A stretch of 64,000 bases of DNA, taken from positions 16,500,480-16,564,479 of the forward strand of contig CM044966.1 of assembly GCA_024516035.1 (NCBI GenBank), read 5' to 3'. This document shows, piece by piece, positions 10,346-20,773 of the stretch (position 1 is its first letter; every line of letters starts with the position of its first letter). The notes beneath the pieces are model-generated. The model made no database searches, had not been told where the DNA came from, and saw only the letters and a program-made list of their open reading frames with translations. The DNA comes from Bactericera cockerelli (lineage: Eukaryota; Arthropoda; Insecta; Hemiptera; Triozidae). The translations under genes were made by a program, and so were the position numbers.

Positions 10346-10440
10346 GAGTGAAAGCCCAACTTGGAGTTTCCCAAGAGTTTAATGGCTTATAAAGTTAAAA
10401 GCCCAAGTTCTCTGGTTGATCGTACATAGAAACTTGTGAT
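10331..10440 (+). mobile_element. interspersed repeat Q
   Basis: GTTTAATGGCTTATAAAG, CCAAGTTCTC and CGTACATAGAAA recur in the same order at 38285-38470. Class unknown. Confidence 0.5.
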
Positions 10441-10650
10441 GGTTAGGACGGGGGGTTTACCCTCCATTCGCTGGGAATCGTACCAGATACCCACATTAAC
10501 CTCACCTAGCCGGGGTAGGGCCGGAAATGCCAGCCTTACACGTACGGAGGGAACAGAATTTTCTGTGTGAAAAATCTGCTCTGACCGGGGATTGAACTCA
10601 GGATCTCTGGACTACCGGCAGTAGTCACAACCGTTACGCCACGAAGGTTT
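10436..10650 (-). mobile_element. SINE-C
   Basis: Reverse orientation; core (CCCTCCATTCGCTGGGAATC), then revcomp head CGTAACGGTTGTGACTACTG. The far 3' tail is missing. Confidence 0.85.
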
Positions 10651-10820
10651 CCATAATATCAAGAAAACAGAAAGACATTCGTGAATTTTTTTTTTAAATC
10701 TAAGTGAAATATGTTTTACAGAACGTGTACATACATTATAAATTTTAAATCTAAAATAAGCTTTTTTGTATTTGCATACTGTATTTGTAGTTTAATTACT
10801 AACCTTTTTGTTCTTATTAC

Positions 10821-11002
10821 TAACCTATACTTCTCACTTTTCTGTTTATACTGATTAAAATAGAGAGGTTAGTTGATGACATGGATAATTAGAACTATTA
10901 CCTCCTGATGAGAGCAAACAAGCTCGAAACAGCTGTCTAGGTATGTTCTGATATTCATGTACATCTAGTACAACTTCTCACTTGTCTGTTTATACTGATA
11001 CT
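10821..11002. repeat. 144-bp direct repeat flanking the hammerhead
   Basis: ACTTCTCACTT(T/G)TCTGTTTATACTGAT occurs at about 10829 and 10973, on either side of the ribozyme motif. Hammerhead-bearing retroelements often carry the motif in direct or tandem terminal repeats; the link here is inference. Confidence 0.6.
10892..10948 (+). ncRNA. hammerhead ribozyme (type I-like, minimal stem III)
   Basis: Core CTGATGA at 10905-10911; stem II GAGC (10912-10915) with GCTC (10922-10925) and loop AAACAA; then GAAAC at 10926-10930. Stem III is only A-U and C-G around the self-complementary AGCT loop, followed by GTC, with cleavage predicted after 10937. Stem I is TACCT/AGGTA plus an outer GAAC/GTTC pair separated by an asymmetric internal loop (TAT versus T). 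The base pair next to the core (C10904, T10938) is a mismatch. Minimal stem III with a palindromic loop is typical of hammerheads in Penelope-like elements and retrozymes, which are thought to act as dimers. A second decayed copy is at 41620-41680. Confidence 0.8.
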
Positions 11003-11112
11003 TATAATAATTACAATTTATGTATGTATGTATGTATGTACAATTGTACATACATTTTTTTTTTTTTACAGCAAAGCCTACACTAAAAAGAAAGTGTACC
11101 GCCCGATAGTCC

Positions 11113-11206
11113 GGAATTTTCGATAAATAAATATATACATAATATATGTCCTAACTAAAGGGCGGGGTTATTGCCTGTGGCAATCTCTTCCACCCAACCC
11201 TTTAGT
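11113..11206 (-). mobile_element. element I, 5' part
   Basis: Reverse orientation: AATATATGTCCTAACTAAAG, then CGGGGTTATTGCC TGT GGCAAT CTCTTCCACCCAACCC. The tail side is short and AT-rich. Confidence 0.75.
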
Positions 11207-11669
11207 TCGGCACCGAGCCAGTCCCGAACTAGTCGGATATTCGGACTTCTACTGTATATAAGATATATAGGTGTATATAGGTGGGGATCTCCCACTTGTG
11301 TTTTTAAAAAAAGTTTATTTTCCAAAAAACTGAAAATGACAAAGTCTTAAAAATACTTGATATTGGAAAAATGAAACTTAATTATATTTTTAAATATGCA
11401 ATTGACATATCAAAATGAATGAAAGATAATTATTAGAACATTTAAAAGAAAACAATATAATTATGAAATAATAAAATAATTAATTAATAAAATTTGAATT
11501 GAATAGATCGCAAATTTAAATTATCGATCAGCGACAATGCCCGATGCAAGTCCTGAATCAATCTGCCTGTCGGATCCTACCAATGGCTATTGTCAGAAGG
11601 ACAATAGCTAATTTTTTAATACAGTCAGCATTTATGGTGGCTGTAACTTATATATATAATTATTATTAT
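11207..11669. other. unassigned AT-rich sequence
   Basis: No ORF or known repeat. Short inverted word GGACAATAGCTA / GGCTATTGTC near 11585. Confidence 0.4.
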
Positions 11670-12075
11670 TTTAAAGATGAGCTTATTTCGTAGCCATGAA
11701 ACAGGAGCTTCTGTAGACGCTTGTGGTCTGTGTTGTAGCCTGCCCATCCCGTAGTATGCCGTATGCGGTATGTATGCCCCACCTCTGATGGACGAGAAGT
11801 CACACAATGCTTACCATTTAGGTGCTGGGTCAACACGAGCGCACCGGAAGGCATCCCTTACAAACAATTTTAACCAAATTAAGAATACAAATTTCGTCGG
11901 CACGGGGGATCGAACCCCTCTGATGGGCGAGAAGTGGGTTTCGAACCCGGGACCTTCCGGGACAAATTTCGTCGGCACGGGGGATCGAACCCCTCTGATG
12001 GGCGAGAAGTGGGTTTCGAACCCGGGACCTGCCGCATGGCAAGCGAGTGCTTAACCACTGAGCAAGTCGTGGCAC
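11670..12075 (-). mobile_element. SINE-D with 75-bp internal duplication
   Basis: Full reverse-orientation copy. A 75-bp segment combining the B-box region and a misplaced CTCTGATGGGCGAGAAGTG piece of the body is present twice (11887 and 11962), so the B-box-like GGTTCGA(A/T)CCC motif occurs four times. A 10-bp GTATGC duplication lies at 11755-11775, as in the copy at 59065. Confidence 0.85.
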
Positions 12076-12667
12076 AGGGCCCTGGATAAACATTAAACAG
12101 CTCATATTGTACTCAAGATCAGCTTCTCAAGAAAGGAATACCGAGTGTAAAAGATAATGGCTCGGACTTCAAGTAGAAAGGGTTCCCAGCTAATCAGTAG
12201 CTTGTTTGTACAGTCATGGTCTCATGGTATTTTACCCACTCAACGACCATCAACCAACCAATGTACCAAATTTTACATGCCTATGTATATGGTATTTAGG
12301 AATTACAATAGTAAATAATATGTAATATTTTTATGTAAAACCAGGATTCTTTAAATTTTTACATAAAAAATAATATTACATACATATAACATTACTTTGA
12401 ATTTCTAATAAGACAGATAATCAGTAAAGTTAATGATAATTTCTAGGAACCGTGTAAAAACTGATGTTAGAATATTCTTACTTTTTAAAAAAATAAAATA
12501 AAAATAGGTTCCTAGAAGGTACCTACTAGTAAACTTCTTCTTTTCCTAATTTAAATTTTAAGTACAGAAAACTAGCTTCAGCTACTAAATAGTTAGTAAT
12601 GGTCAATTTCTTCTTTTCCTAATTTAAATTTTAAGTACAGAAAACTAGCTCTAGCTACTCAATAGTA
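12076..12667. other. unassigned AT-rich; one 74-bp duplication
   Basis: CTTCTTTTCCTAATTTAAAT...AAAACTAGCT is repeated at about 12535 and 12609. TACATAAAAAT-type inverted words lie at 12330-12370. No gene. Confidence 0.5.
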
Positions 12668-12752
12668 GCTAGAGGCAATAACCCCGCCCTTTAGTTAGGA
12701 CATATGTATATATATATTTCTTGTTTATATAATTAATATTGTCAATTTTAAT
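12668..12752 (+). mobile_element. element I fragment
   Basis: Starts at GAGGCAATAACCCCGCCCTT (5' arm of the hairpin lost), followed by TAGTTAGGACATATG and AT-rich body. Confidence 0.7.
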
Positions 12753-13500
12753 TCCGAGAAATTTCTAATATTAGAAATCGGAAGTATTGTGTTCTTTTTA
12801 TAAAAATAATAATATTTTTTTGCTCCGTTTTCAATATTTTTTGCTCCATCCAAGTCCTATTTTTCTCATATTTCTGGACTTTTCATTGCCTCCTGAGTAT
12901 ATAACTTTGGTTTTGTGTCCGTCTGTCGGTCCGTCGGTCTGTTAAAAATATTCCTAGTAACGCGCAAATCTCAGAAACTGCTGAATGGATTTTGATGAAT
13001 GGATTTTGCACACATATAGAAGACGTTCTGTAGATGGTCCCATTTTAAATTCATCAAATTCGTACAAGCGGTTCTGGGTGAAAGAGACCATGGGCCTGAC
13101 CACTAACTTTTTATTTAAACGCTTATATCTTGTGAACGGTACACCCGATTTTGATGAAATTTTGTATGTAGGTATATGCTTATTATTGTTTTACATAGGC
13201 TACTTATATTTATTTTTTAATTAATTATAATTTGAATCTGATTTTTAAGAAAATCCAAAATTTTGGACAAAAAAGTCAAAAAACAAGTTCCACCACTTGC
13301 CGATACAGAATTTTTTTGTAGAATCTAGAATGTAGAAAAAATAGTTTTCTACCATTAAAACAAATTTGAAGAAAATCGGTTGAGCGGTTTTGGAGATACA
13401 GATGATTTAGTATAAAATCTCAAAATTGGCACGTTGTATACAATGTGAAATAATCACGAGGAAGTATTGTGTCCATGATTGGCAGTGTTTTTACACCTAT
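12753..13500 (+). mobile_element. element M, long copy
   Basis: Begins with palindrome TTTCTAATATTAGAAAT flanked by CCGAG/CGGAAGTATTGTG. Continues through GTGTCCGTCTGTCGGTCC, CTCAGAAACTGCTGAATGG, GTGAACGGTACACCCG and AAAATCGGTTGAGCGG, ending GAGGAAGTATTGTGTCC. 13215-13475 is homologous to 26295-26560. The 79-codon frame inside is not supported as a gene. Class uncertain. Confidence 0.6.
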
Positions 13501-13960
13501 GTTACTGGAGAGAGAGAGTGTAAGGGAGAGAGACAGAGAGAGAGAGAAGAAGAAGGAAGCTATTGAGAGAGAGAGATATGACAGAACTGATATGAAATAG
13601 GAGAGATATAATATTATACCTATGTTACTGGAGAGAGAGAGAGAGAGAAAGGGAGAGAGAGAGAAATGACAGATGTGAAATAGGAGGGATATATTATTAT
13701 ACCTATGGTACTGGAGAGAGAGAGAGAGAGAAAGGGAGAGAGAGAGAAATGACAGATGTGAAATAGGAGGGATATATTATTATACCTATGGTACTGGAGA
13801 GAGAGCGAGAGAGAGAGAGCGAGAGAGAGAGAGCGAGAGAGAGAGCGAAAGAGAGAGAGAGAGAAAGAGAGAGAGAGCGAGCGAGAGAGAGAGAGGGATA
13901 GAGCGAGAGCGAGAGAAAGAAGAGACAAAAAGAGAGAAGGAGAGAGATAGAAATAAATTG
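13490..13960. repeat. 82-bp GA-rich minisatellite grading into (GA)n/(GAGC)n
   Basis: TATACCTATG(T/G)TACTGGAGAG recurs at 13617, 13699 and 13782 (period 82-83), with GAAATGACAGATGTGAAATA in each. Then GAGCGAGAGA to about 13930. Ser/Leu-rich frames on the minus strand are artefacts. Confidence 0.9.
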
Positions 13961-14656
13961 TTCGTTTTTTTCTCTCTCTCTCTTTTTTCTATCTTACCTT
14001 TGTATCATGTCAAGCATAAATTTTGAAACCTAAAGAGATCAAAAGAGAGAGTTATCATAGGAAGCAAAAGAGTGAGAAAGAGTGAAAAGTGAGAAAAACT
14101 TTAGAGCTGAGATATGAAAGAACAAACTATTTTCATATGCATTATTAAAGAATAAATATAATTTTCTTACCTTTTTGTTGACCAAACTTCACTAGTTTTA
14201 ACTTTTTAAAAAAAGTTTTAAAGAGCCCAAATCACATTTTTGTAAATATTTTCTCTCGAGCAATTAATTTAAACTAGATTATGATCGGGAATCACATGGA
14301 AGTTGTTTACATTTATAATTCTGACATTAACCACAAGCAGCAGCATCTCCTTGAGGAGAAACACCGCCTCCCCAAATTAGGAAACCTCCCCAAATATAGC
14401 AACCTTACCCTAACAATAAACATAATAACATTGTTCTTTTTATCATTATCTACATAGTCACAAAAATAGATAATAATAGAAAGGACAATGGTCATAACAT
14501 AAAAGTGTGTATTATAATATTATGTACTCGTACTTATGTATTATATCAAATCCTATGTGTAATATATTGATATACTTATGTATTATATTAATATTTATGT
14601 ACTATATTAATATTCGTAACTTGTCACAGAAATGTAAGAACGTGAGACTTCATAAT
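13961..14656. other. unassigned sequence
   Basis: CT run at 13972-13985, then AT-rich DNA with TATGTATTATAT words near 14530-14610. No gene recognised. Confidence 0.4.
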
Positions 14657-14839
14657 TCAGGGTGTCCCATGAACACTTTTCTAACTGACCTGTCTTACGA
14701 CTATCTTGGAAATTTTGGGATTTTTCCTTTCCTTTTCCTATATATTTTTTTCTTTTTTAAATTAAGAGGATGTAAATCTTATATTAATTCAAGACGAACA
14801 CCAAAGACTGCCTGATGCCTTTGATGAACAGTGTGAGTT

Positions 14840-14992
14840 TTGTAAGCGGAAATTGGTGCTTAATACCCACTAAAGTATATTCGTCGAAAATTTGACCTAC
14901 CCAGTTTTCACATTTCTGGACAAATCATAGCCTCAGGATACCAAAAAAGTTGTTTTTGGCCATTGGTCCGTGCGTCCGTCTGTCTGTTTTTC
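14840..14992 (+). mobile_element. element M-like fragment
   Basis: TATTCGTCGAAAATTTGACC is shared in reverse with 59366-59393. CATTTCTGGAC and GTGCGTCCGTCTGTCTG match the M interior at 12882-12930. Confidence 0.5.
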
Positions 14993-14994
14993 GT

Positions 14995-15215
14995 TGGGTT
15001 TAAAGTTGCTTTCGAAGCATGGTCATTTACTCATATCACGATGGGGGTGTTACCTCCCATTCGTAGGAAACTCACAAATCTGCTACCCACATCAATCTCA
15101 CCCAGCCTCGACTGTGCCGGAATGTCAGCATCACGAAGTCTTCACTTCGCTGGGACGTTGCTTAACTTCGGTGATCCTACGAGAACGGGATGTAAATGAA
15201 CCGATGAAAACCGTA
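14995..15215 (-). mobile_element. 5S-SINE-H
   Basis: The minus strand gives the 5S-like head (CGTTCTCGTAGGATCACCGA then AGTTAAGCAACGTCC), GCTGACATTCCGGC and the core TTGATGTGGGTAGCAG. Its 3' end is inside an M-like segment. Confidence 0.8.
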
Positions 15216-16012
15216 TTGTAGAAAACGCTGTTCTGCAAAAAAATATTGGAGTCCATCCCAGGACCAACTGCAAAGTTTTGAAATATATATTGTAAAACCA
15301 GCCCAAATATTTTTTTTTTTTTTTACAAATTAACGGGCATAGCCCATGTTTATATTTATGTTTATTAATTATTTGACTACAGAAATACGGTTTGAAATAC
15401 AGTGAAACCTAGATTTATTTTTAGGACACCCTGTACATAAGAATAGTTTATATTCATTTACAATTGTACATACATAAGTTTCCTACGATACTTACATAGA
15501 TCATCATATTCATCATCTATGTACTCATGTTCTCATGTCGTTCCTCTCAACACAAGTCACATTTGTCACAGCTTGCTGTAGGTAGCATAGCAACGACTCG
15601 TCTTCGTTCTTTCAATGTCCTCTCTCATACCTCGTGAGGAAAAATGAGTAACTATGTCTGAGAAAAGTGACTAACAAACCCGCTTGTTCTGTGTTTTTCT
15701 TATCTGGTAAATTTGGTCTTCACATTTGGAAAAAAAAGATGACCTACCAACAAACCCTACTGGAAAGCTTTATACATGTTTCTTTTTTCTTTTTTTTTAT
15801 TATTATTCTTATTTAGTACTTTGATACATGTGATACGATACCTATAGTACTATGAAGACTAAAAGGAAATAATAGCAAAAAATCTTTAATCAGCCTAGCC
15901 GAGATGTCTGATTACTGAGGTTGGAAACTTGAAACAAAACTTAAAAAAAAAAAACGCCAAAAGTTGTTTTCATTAGCAAACAAGAAAGACTAGGTCAAAA
16001 ATAAGGTTCAAA
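15216..16012. other. unassigned; small SINE-J fragment at ~15625-15650
   Basis: CATACCTCGTGAGGAAAAAT plus GAGTAAC matches the centre of SINE-J. Poly-T runs at 15310 and 15785. No gene. Confidence 0.45.
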
Positions 16013-16184
16013 TCATGAAACAGGATTAGATTTAATTTAAGTAGACACTATCCGTTAACACACCCTCTAGTGGGAATTTCAACCAATCACAGCGCACTGT
16101 AGCCTGAGTCAGCTATAGTGCTCTGTGATTGTTGAAATCCAATGTCAATGTCCAATTAGATTAAATCTAGTCCTGTTTCATAAT
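16013..16184. mobile_element. foldback MITE
   Basis: Inverted termini ATGAAACAGGATTAGATTTA / TAAATCTAGTCCTGTTTCAT, with an inner inverted pair ATTTCAACCAATCACAGCGC / GCTCTGTGATTGTTGAAAT. About 170 bp, no coding. Confidence 0.7.
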
Positions 16185-16237
16185 TCGGCTCTAACTGAGC
16201 TACACCATCAACTATTACACTTAAATCCCTGGTTTAA

Positions 16238-16410
16238 ATCATCAGCATAGGGTGGCGTCATCGTGAACGATGGTAGCCAGACAGTGGAGGAATGACTCAG
16301 CACTCCTACCACTGTCTTTACAAGGAGGCTAATAATTGACAAGGGCCCCCAGAACCAAGCCAATGCTGGTCTACTCCCTGTTTATAGTCCCCCAGGCAGG
16401 CAGGTTTAAA
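16238..16410 (-). mobile_element. element L, one 38-bp unit
   Basis: Reverse orientation: ATCATCAG tail side, GATGGTAGCCAGACAGTGG, GGGCCCCCAGAACCAAGCC, then a single CTGGTCTACTCCCTGTTTAT unit. Confidence 0.8.
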
Positions 16411-16426
16411 TAATAAGTTAAATTTA

Positions 16427-16552
16427 TGTTATCATATTTGCGTTAATCACTTTGGTGATATCACAACTGCTCAAACTGGCTTTACTAAATCTACGCTGAA
16501 ACCGAAAATTGAACCACCGACCTCCAGGTTACAAGTTCGCCGCGTTATCGAT
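16427..16552 (-). mobile_element. SINE-E
   Basis: Reverse orientation; GTGATATCACAACTGCTCAA and ACCTCCAGGTTACAAGTTCG with GCCGCGTTATCGAT. The last head bases (AGCTACTGAGGTCGG) are lost. Confidence 0.8.
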
Positions 16553-16561
16553 ATAAAATAA

Positions 16562-16705
16562 TGACAAGGGTGGTGCGGAAGAGAATGCCGTTGGCATTAG
16601 CACCGCCCTTGATTAAGTTTTGTTTTTTTTTTTTAATTTTAATATCTATGTATGTATAACATATATTCTATGTCATTATTTTGTAAATAAAACTTGATCC
16701 AACTT
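16562..16705 (+). mobile_element. element I, covarying subtype
   Basis: Hairpin CAAGGGTGGTGC...AATGCC GTT GGCATT AGCACCGCCCTTG, followed by T-rich body and GTAAATAAAACTTG end. Stem bases differ from other copies in a paired manner. Confidence 0.8.
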
Positions 16706-17315
16706 GTTTAATAATAATAGCTACTGAGATCGATAGTTTAAATAAGACGAAGAAATATTAGGTCATAAATTGGTAACCTTTTGTTTTGAACTTTAGGTTA
16801 GTAGGTTTCTTATTTTGGTAAAATCGCTATTGTATTTTTGAACTAATTTATTTTCAAGCATTGTTTCTGAGTCAATCAGTTTTAAACATTTCATGTTATT
16901 TATCATAAGTATAATTATTTTCATACATTTTAGTTATTGCTGTATATGATAAGTTGCTCTTGTAAATGTCCAACATTGGTTCATTGTTTGGGTCATAGGT
17001 TGAGATTTGGTAACTTCAGTTTTATAGTTTGGCAATGAATTTTGGTATCTTTAGCATAGGTTCTAGCATGTTCGTTTCCAATATTGTTGTCTGCTCTGAT
17101 TTTAATTTCTATATTGTTCTCTGTTCAAATCTGTAAGTATATTATATTCTAAAAATCTGTGCGTTTTAGAGTATATCCATCCAAAAACTAATAAGAATAG
17201 TTGAAAGATACCTAGTATTGTATTTTGGTATATTTTTTATCTAGATATCTCACTAATCTCACAGTCAGGTAATTCTGTTGTATAGAAAAGATATATCTGT
17301 ACAATATCTTTAGAA
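16706..17315. other. unassigned sequence
   Basis: AT-rich; contains a SINE-E head remnant near 16722 (GCTACTGAGATCGATAG). No gene. Confidence 0.4.
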
Positions 17316-17698
17316 CAGGGGTCTTCAAACTTTTTCAGACTCTGGGCCATATTTCTTTTCCAGAAAAGTCCGCGGGCCACTATTAGAAACATAAATTGGG
17401 GGGGGGGGGGGGGGGGGGGGTATTTTTTATTTGCAAAAAAATAAAAATAAAAATTGTTTCACCCAATTTTTTTATACAAATACTAGAAAATTGAAAATAA
17501 AAAAAAGCTCCCATGGCTGAGTGTTGGTCAAAGCAGCACTAACTAGTCTTGTAGGTGAGAGACCCGGGTTTGAATCCCGGCGGATTTGTCACTACTCGTA
17601 ACTTTTCCATAAAAAAAAAAAAAAAAATCTTGGCCGGCTAGTGCTGGAAGAAATAGGAAATAGCATGAATGAGCTCGCGGGCCACCAAAATTGACCTG
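17316..17698. mobile_element. hAT-type non-autonomous element, 8-bp TSD
   Basis: CAGGGGTCTTCAAACTTTTT at the left and GTGGCCCGCGAGC...CAGGTC (as complement) at the right. The perfect 8-bp direct repeat CTTTAGAA is at 17308-17315 and 17699-17706. Contains a poly-G run at 17398-17420 and an inserted tRNA-like SINE. 8-bp duplications and CAGGG ends are characteristic of hAT. Confidence 0.85.
17506..17630 (+). mobile_element. tRNA-like SINE inside the hAT element
   Basis: CTCCCATGGCTGAGTGTTGG (A-box-like), ACTAGTCTTGTAGGTGAGAG, GGGTTTGAATCCCGG (B box), then an A-run. Different head from SINE-A to F; single copy in this window. Confidence 0.65.
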
Positions 17699-17706
17699 CT
17701 TTAGAA

Positions 17707-18240
17707 CATACCTATCTGTACACATAGAACATACATATCTATGTGTACTCGTATATCTGTTAACATAAGATTATTTATACCTTGGTGTTGGTTTTATACC
17801 TAGGTCCATAACCATATACCACGTGATTTTAAGACCTATTTTAAAGTTTGTATTATCTGTTAGGTCGTTTGAATGTCGGGGCTTGTTCCATTTATAAGTA
17901 TAATACATTTTATTATTATTATCATTATTATTTTTAAAGTTGAGAAAGAAAAATGTGATGCCCGGGGGCCATCCTAGATATTTCTTCATTGTTGTTTCAT
18001 TGTGTAGATTGGGGCTACTCCCTCATCTTTTAATATATTCTTCTTTCTATATATCCTATATATTTATGTATCTTAACTAAATTTCTATGTATCTTAACTA
18101 TTTATGTATATCAAATAAACATGGGTTTAACCCGTCAATTTATGAAAATTAAAATTCTTACTCTCTTTCTCGGTGTCTTATTAATCTTCTGATCCTTCAT
18201 CTCATTCTTTTTTTTTTGTCTTCTTCTTTGTATTGTTGTA
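17707..18240. other. unassigned AT-rich sequence
   Basis: Short repeats TCTTCTTTGTATTGTTGTA / TCTTCATTGTATTGTTGTA at about 18221 and 18655 lie on either side of the following SINE-C. No gene. Confidence 0.4.
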
Positions 18241-18575
18241 CCAGCCTCCGTGGCGTAACGGTTATGACTACTGCCCATAGTCCAGAGGTCTCGAGTTCGA
18301 CTCCCGGCTCGGGCAGACTTTTCGAAGAAAATTCTGTCCCCTCCAAACACGTGAGGCTGGCATTTCCGGCCCTACCCAGGCTGGGTGAGCTTAATGTGGG
18401 TAGCTTGTACGATTTCCAGCGAATGGAGGGTAAAACCCCGTCCTGATTATCTTACTGAAATCAGGACGTTAAAACCGAATAGAATCAACTGGTCACAATA
18501 GATCTGATTAGGTCGCAGTGTTAATATTGTAAGGGTTTCACTGAAAACCCTGCAACCAGGTCAGATAATAATAAT
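18241..18575 (+). mobile_element. SINE-C, full length
   Basis: Head CCTCCGTGGCGTAACGGTTA, B-box GAGTTCGACTCCC, GGCATTTCCGGCC, core TTAATGTGGGTAGC and GAATGGAGGGTAAAACC, then ATCAGGACGTTAAAACC and a (AATAAT) tail. Nearby flanks share TTCTTCTTTGTATTGTTGTA-type sequence, so the target may be a repeat. Confidence 0.85.
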
Positions 18576-18686
18576 ACTTCTATTGTTGTATCATTTTCTT
18601 CTCTTTTTCAGTGTTTTATTAATCTTCTGATTCTTCTTCTCATTCTCTTTTTGTCTTCTTCATTGTATTGTTGTATCATTTTCTCT

Positions 18687-18766
18687 CACAAACTCGCTTT
18701 ACCATATCTTTGCATAACTCGGGACTTGAACCACCGCCTTATCGATCAAGCTACTGAGGTCGGTTC
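18687..18766 (-). mobile_element. SINE-E, truncated
   Basis: GGGACTTGAACCACCG...CGATCAAGCTACTGAGGTCGG in reverse; the CCTCCAGGTTACAAG segment is deleted. Confidence 0.7.
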
Positions 18767-19002
18767 TAATGCCTTGAGTCCCAAGACACCACATCCTCAG
18801 GCTACGAGCACACTGGTTGGATTTTGACTTGAGGTTAACACCCACATATATCATTCACTGCTATGTAATATTATTATTCATTTTATTCAGTACTTCGCAT
18901 TGTATTCAGATTTGTCTACAGATCTTTTCGGGGAAGTGCGCTGAATTCGTTCCCTTGAGAAAAAAATAGGTTTTTTTTACTCATTCAATTTTCCAACCCT
19001 TT

Positions 19003-19218
19003 TGTCAAGTCAAGTCTGTTGGTTAAGAAGCTAGTCTGGTAACCCAGGTAGGGTAGGGATCCGTTAGTTTAAATCCCACTCAGTGCATTAATTTTTCCTC
19101 ATTTATTTGAGTTTGTGACCACATAATAATAAGATTCTTTAGGGTTGGGTGGAAGAAAATGCTTGTGCATTATCTTTTCCTATAGTGGTGGTTACCTTCC
19201 ACGGAAGAGTATTATTAT
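19003..19218 (+). mobile_element. SINE-A
   Basis: GTCAAG...CTAGTCTGGTAACCCAGGTA, GGGATCCGTTAGTTTAAATC, body and 3' end CCTTCCACGGAAGAGTATTA. Confidence 0.8.
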
Positions 19219-19631
19219 CTCTTGAACACATGTTACAAATTTTAAATGATATTGCAACAGACCTTTTTAACAGGTTCCTATTCAATGGCGTTCCCCAAGC
19301 TTTTCAGTTATAAGAACAGGTATCTCGTGAACTCTTGTTACGAAATTTAGATGAAAAACCAACTTTCACATCGGGTCCCTGTTTGGCGGCGTTCCGCAAC
19401 GTCCGGTGAGTTATTTATAACAACTTGAACCCCCTATTAATTCAGATCAGAAACATGAGATCTTATATATCTCGTGATCTTATCCCAGTCCGATTTGAAC
19501 TTTCAACAGGGCCCGACTCTGAAGTTATTCTGATAGACACAGCAAACATAGATAGGTATACATTACATATTATATCTACATATAATATTATAGATAGGTA
19601 TATAGGTACCTTTGACCTCTATACTTTTTGA
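19219..19631. other. unassigned sequence
   Basis: Two diverged similar blocks (TCTTGAACACATGTTACAAA and TCGTGAACTCTTGTTACGAA). No gene recognised. Confidence 0.35.
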
Positions 19632-19837
19632 TAATAATAATAACATCGCATGTTTTATACTGCCCAATGAGGACTATTAAGCCCCATTATTCCAGTAGTA
19701 AGCCCAAGACGCATTATTATGTGGTAAAAATCCCAAATGGAATTTTTACTTGTCATGTCCCGGCTAGGATTCGAACCTACAACCTCTGGAATCTCTGGAT
19801 TCACAGAGTGGCGCCTTTACCACTGAGCTACCTGGAC
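19632..19837 (-). mobile_element. SINE-B
   Basis: Reverse orientation; complete, with B-box complement GGATTCGAACCTAC and head complement ending TGGACA. Confidence 0.85.
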
Positions 19838-19839
19838 AA

Positions 19840-19907
19840 TAATAATATCGCCTTATTTATACTGCCCGATTAAGACTAAAGAGTCCCATTATTCCAGCAG
19901 TAAGCTC
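19840..19907 (-). mobile_element. SINE-B 3' fragment
   Basis: ATAATAATATCGCCTTATTT...CCAGCAGTAAGC only, directly adjacent to the previous SINE-B in the same orientation; ended by SINE-E. Confidence 0.75.
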
Positions 19908-20025
19908 CATAACCGGAGGTCAGTGGTTCGAGTCCCAAGTTCAGCAAATATTTAGTAAAGCGAGATTGAAACAGTTTGAGTAATTGTGATATCACGTCGT
20001 GATTAACATAAATATGATAACTAAC
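19908..20025 (+). mobile_element. SINE-E, 5'-truncated
   Basis: CATAACCGGAGGTCAGTGGT, GGTTCGAGTCCCAAG, AGTAATTGTGATATCACG and TTAACATAAATATGATAAC. Confidence 0.75.
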
Positions 20026-20057
20026 TGTTTATTAATTATTGTGTATCTAATATAGAG

Positions 20058-20350
20058 TCTGGCTGGGGGACTATAAACAGGGAGTAGGCCAGCAGTCTGG
20101 CTGGGGGACTATAAACAGAGAGTAGACCAGCAGTCTGGCTGGGGAACTTTAAACAGAGAGTAGACCAGCAGTCTGGCTGGGGAACTATAAACAGGGAGTA
20201 GACCAGCATCAGCTTGGTTCTGGGGGCCCTGGTCAATTATTAGCCTCCTTGTAAAGACAGTGGTAGAAGTGCTGAGTCATTCCTCCACTATATCTGGCTA
20301 CCATCGTTCATGATGACGTCACCCTATGATGTTGATGATGATGATGATCT
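20058..20350 (+). mobile_element. element L, four 38-bp units
   Basis: TCTGGCTGGGG(G/A)ACT units start at 20058, 20096, 20134 and 20172. Then GGTTCTGGGGGCCCTGGTCA, TAGCCTCCTTGTAAAGACAG and a GATGATGATG tail. Confidence 0.85.
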
Positions 20351-20459
20351 AATATAGCTGTTACCCGCAACAGGACTCGAGTTAACTAAGGCATGTCCGC
20401 ACTGTGGATTTAACATTAGCTTAATTCGCCAAGACTTTCAGCACACACACATACACACA

Positions 20460-20662
20460 ACGGTTGGGTGGAAGAGATTGCCAGAGGCAATAACCCCGCC
20501 CTTTAGCTAGGACATTAATGTTATTTTCTATTTTACTTATTTATTTTGTCATTTGTTTGTGTTTGTGTGTTTTTTTTTTTTTTTTTTTTTTTTTTTTTCT
20601 TAATTTTATACTGTTACCATTGTACTTTGTCCTCCTAATAAAGCTTAAAAAAAAAAACAAAA
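20460..20662 (+). mobile_element. element I
   Basis: GGTTGGGTGGAAGAGATTGC hairpin, GCTAGGACATTAATG, a 25-base T run, and TCCTAATAAAGCTTAAAAAA at the 3' end (AATAAA-like signal plus A tail). Confidence 0.8.
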
Positions 20663-20773
20663 AAAAAAAACAAAAAAAAAACATGACTCAACAAAATTTC
20701 GACCTCTGTTCCCGTTGGAGTTTGGTCTGCTGAATTAACATAAAATAAGGTTAAAACAAAGTTATCTCTTTCC

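Noticed and set aside
14662..15435. A MITE bounded by CAGGGTGTCCCAT and GGACACCCTG
   Set aside because: The ends are weakly complementary, the flanks do not show TA duplications, and the interior includes M and 5S-SINE-H pieces.
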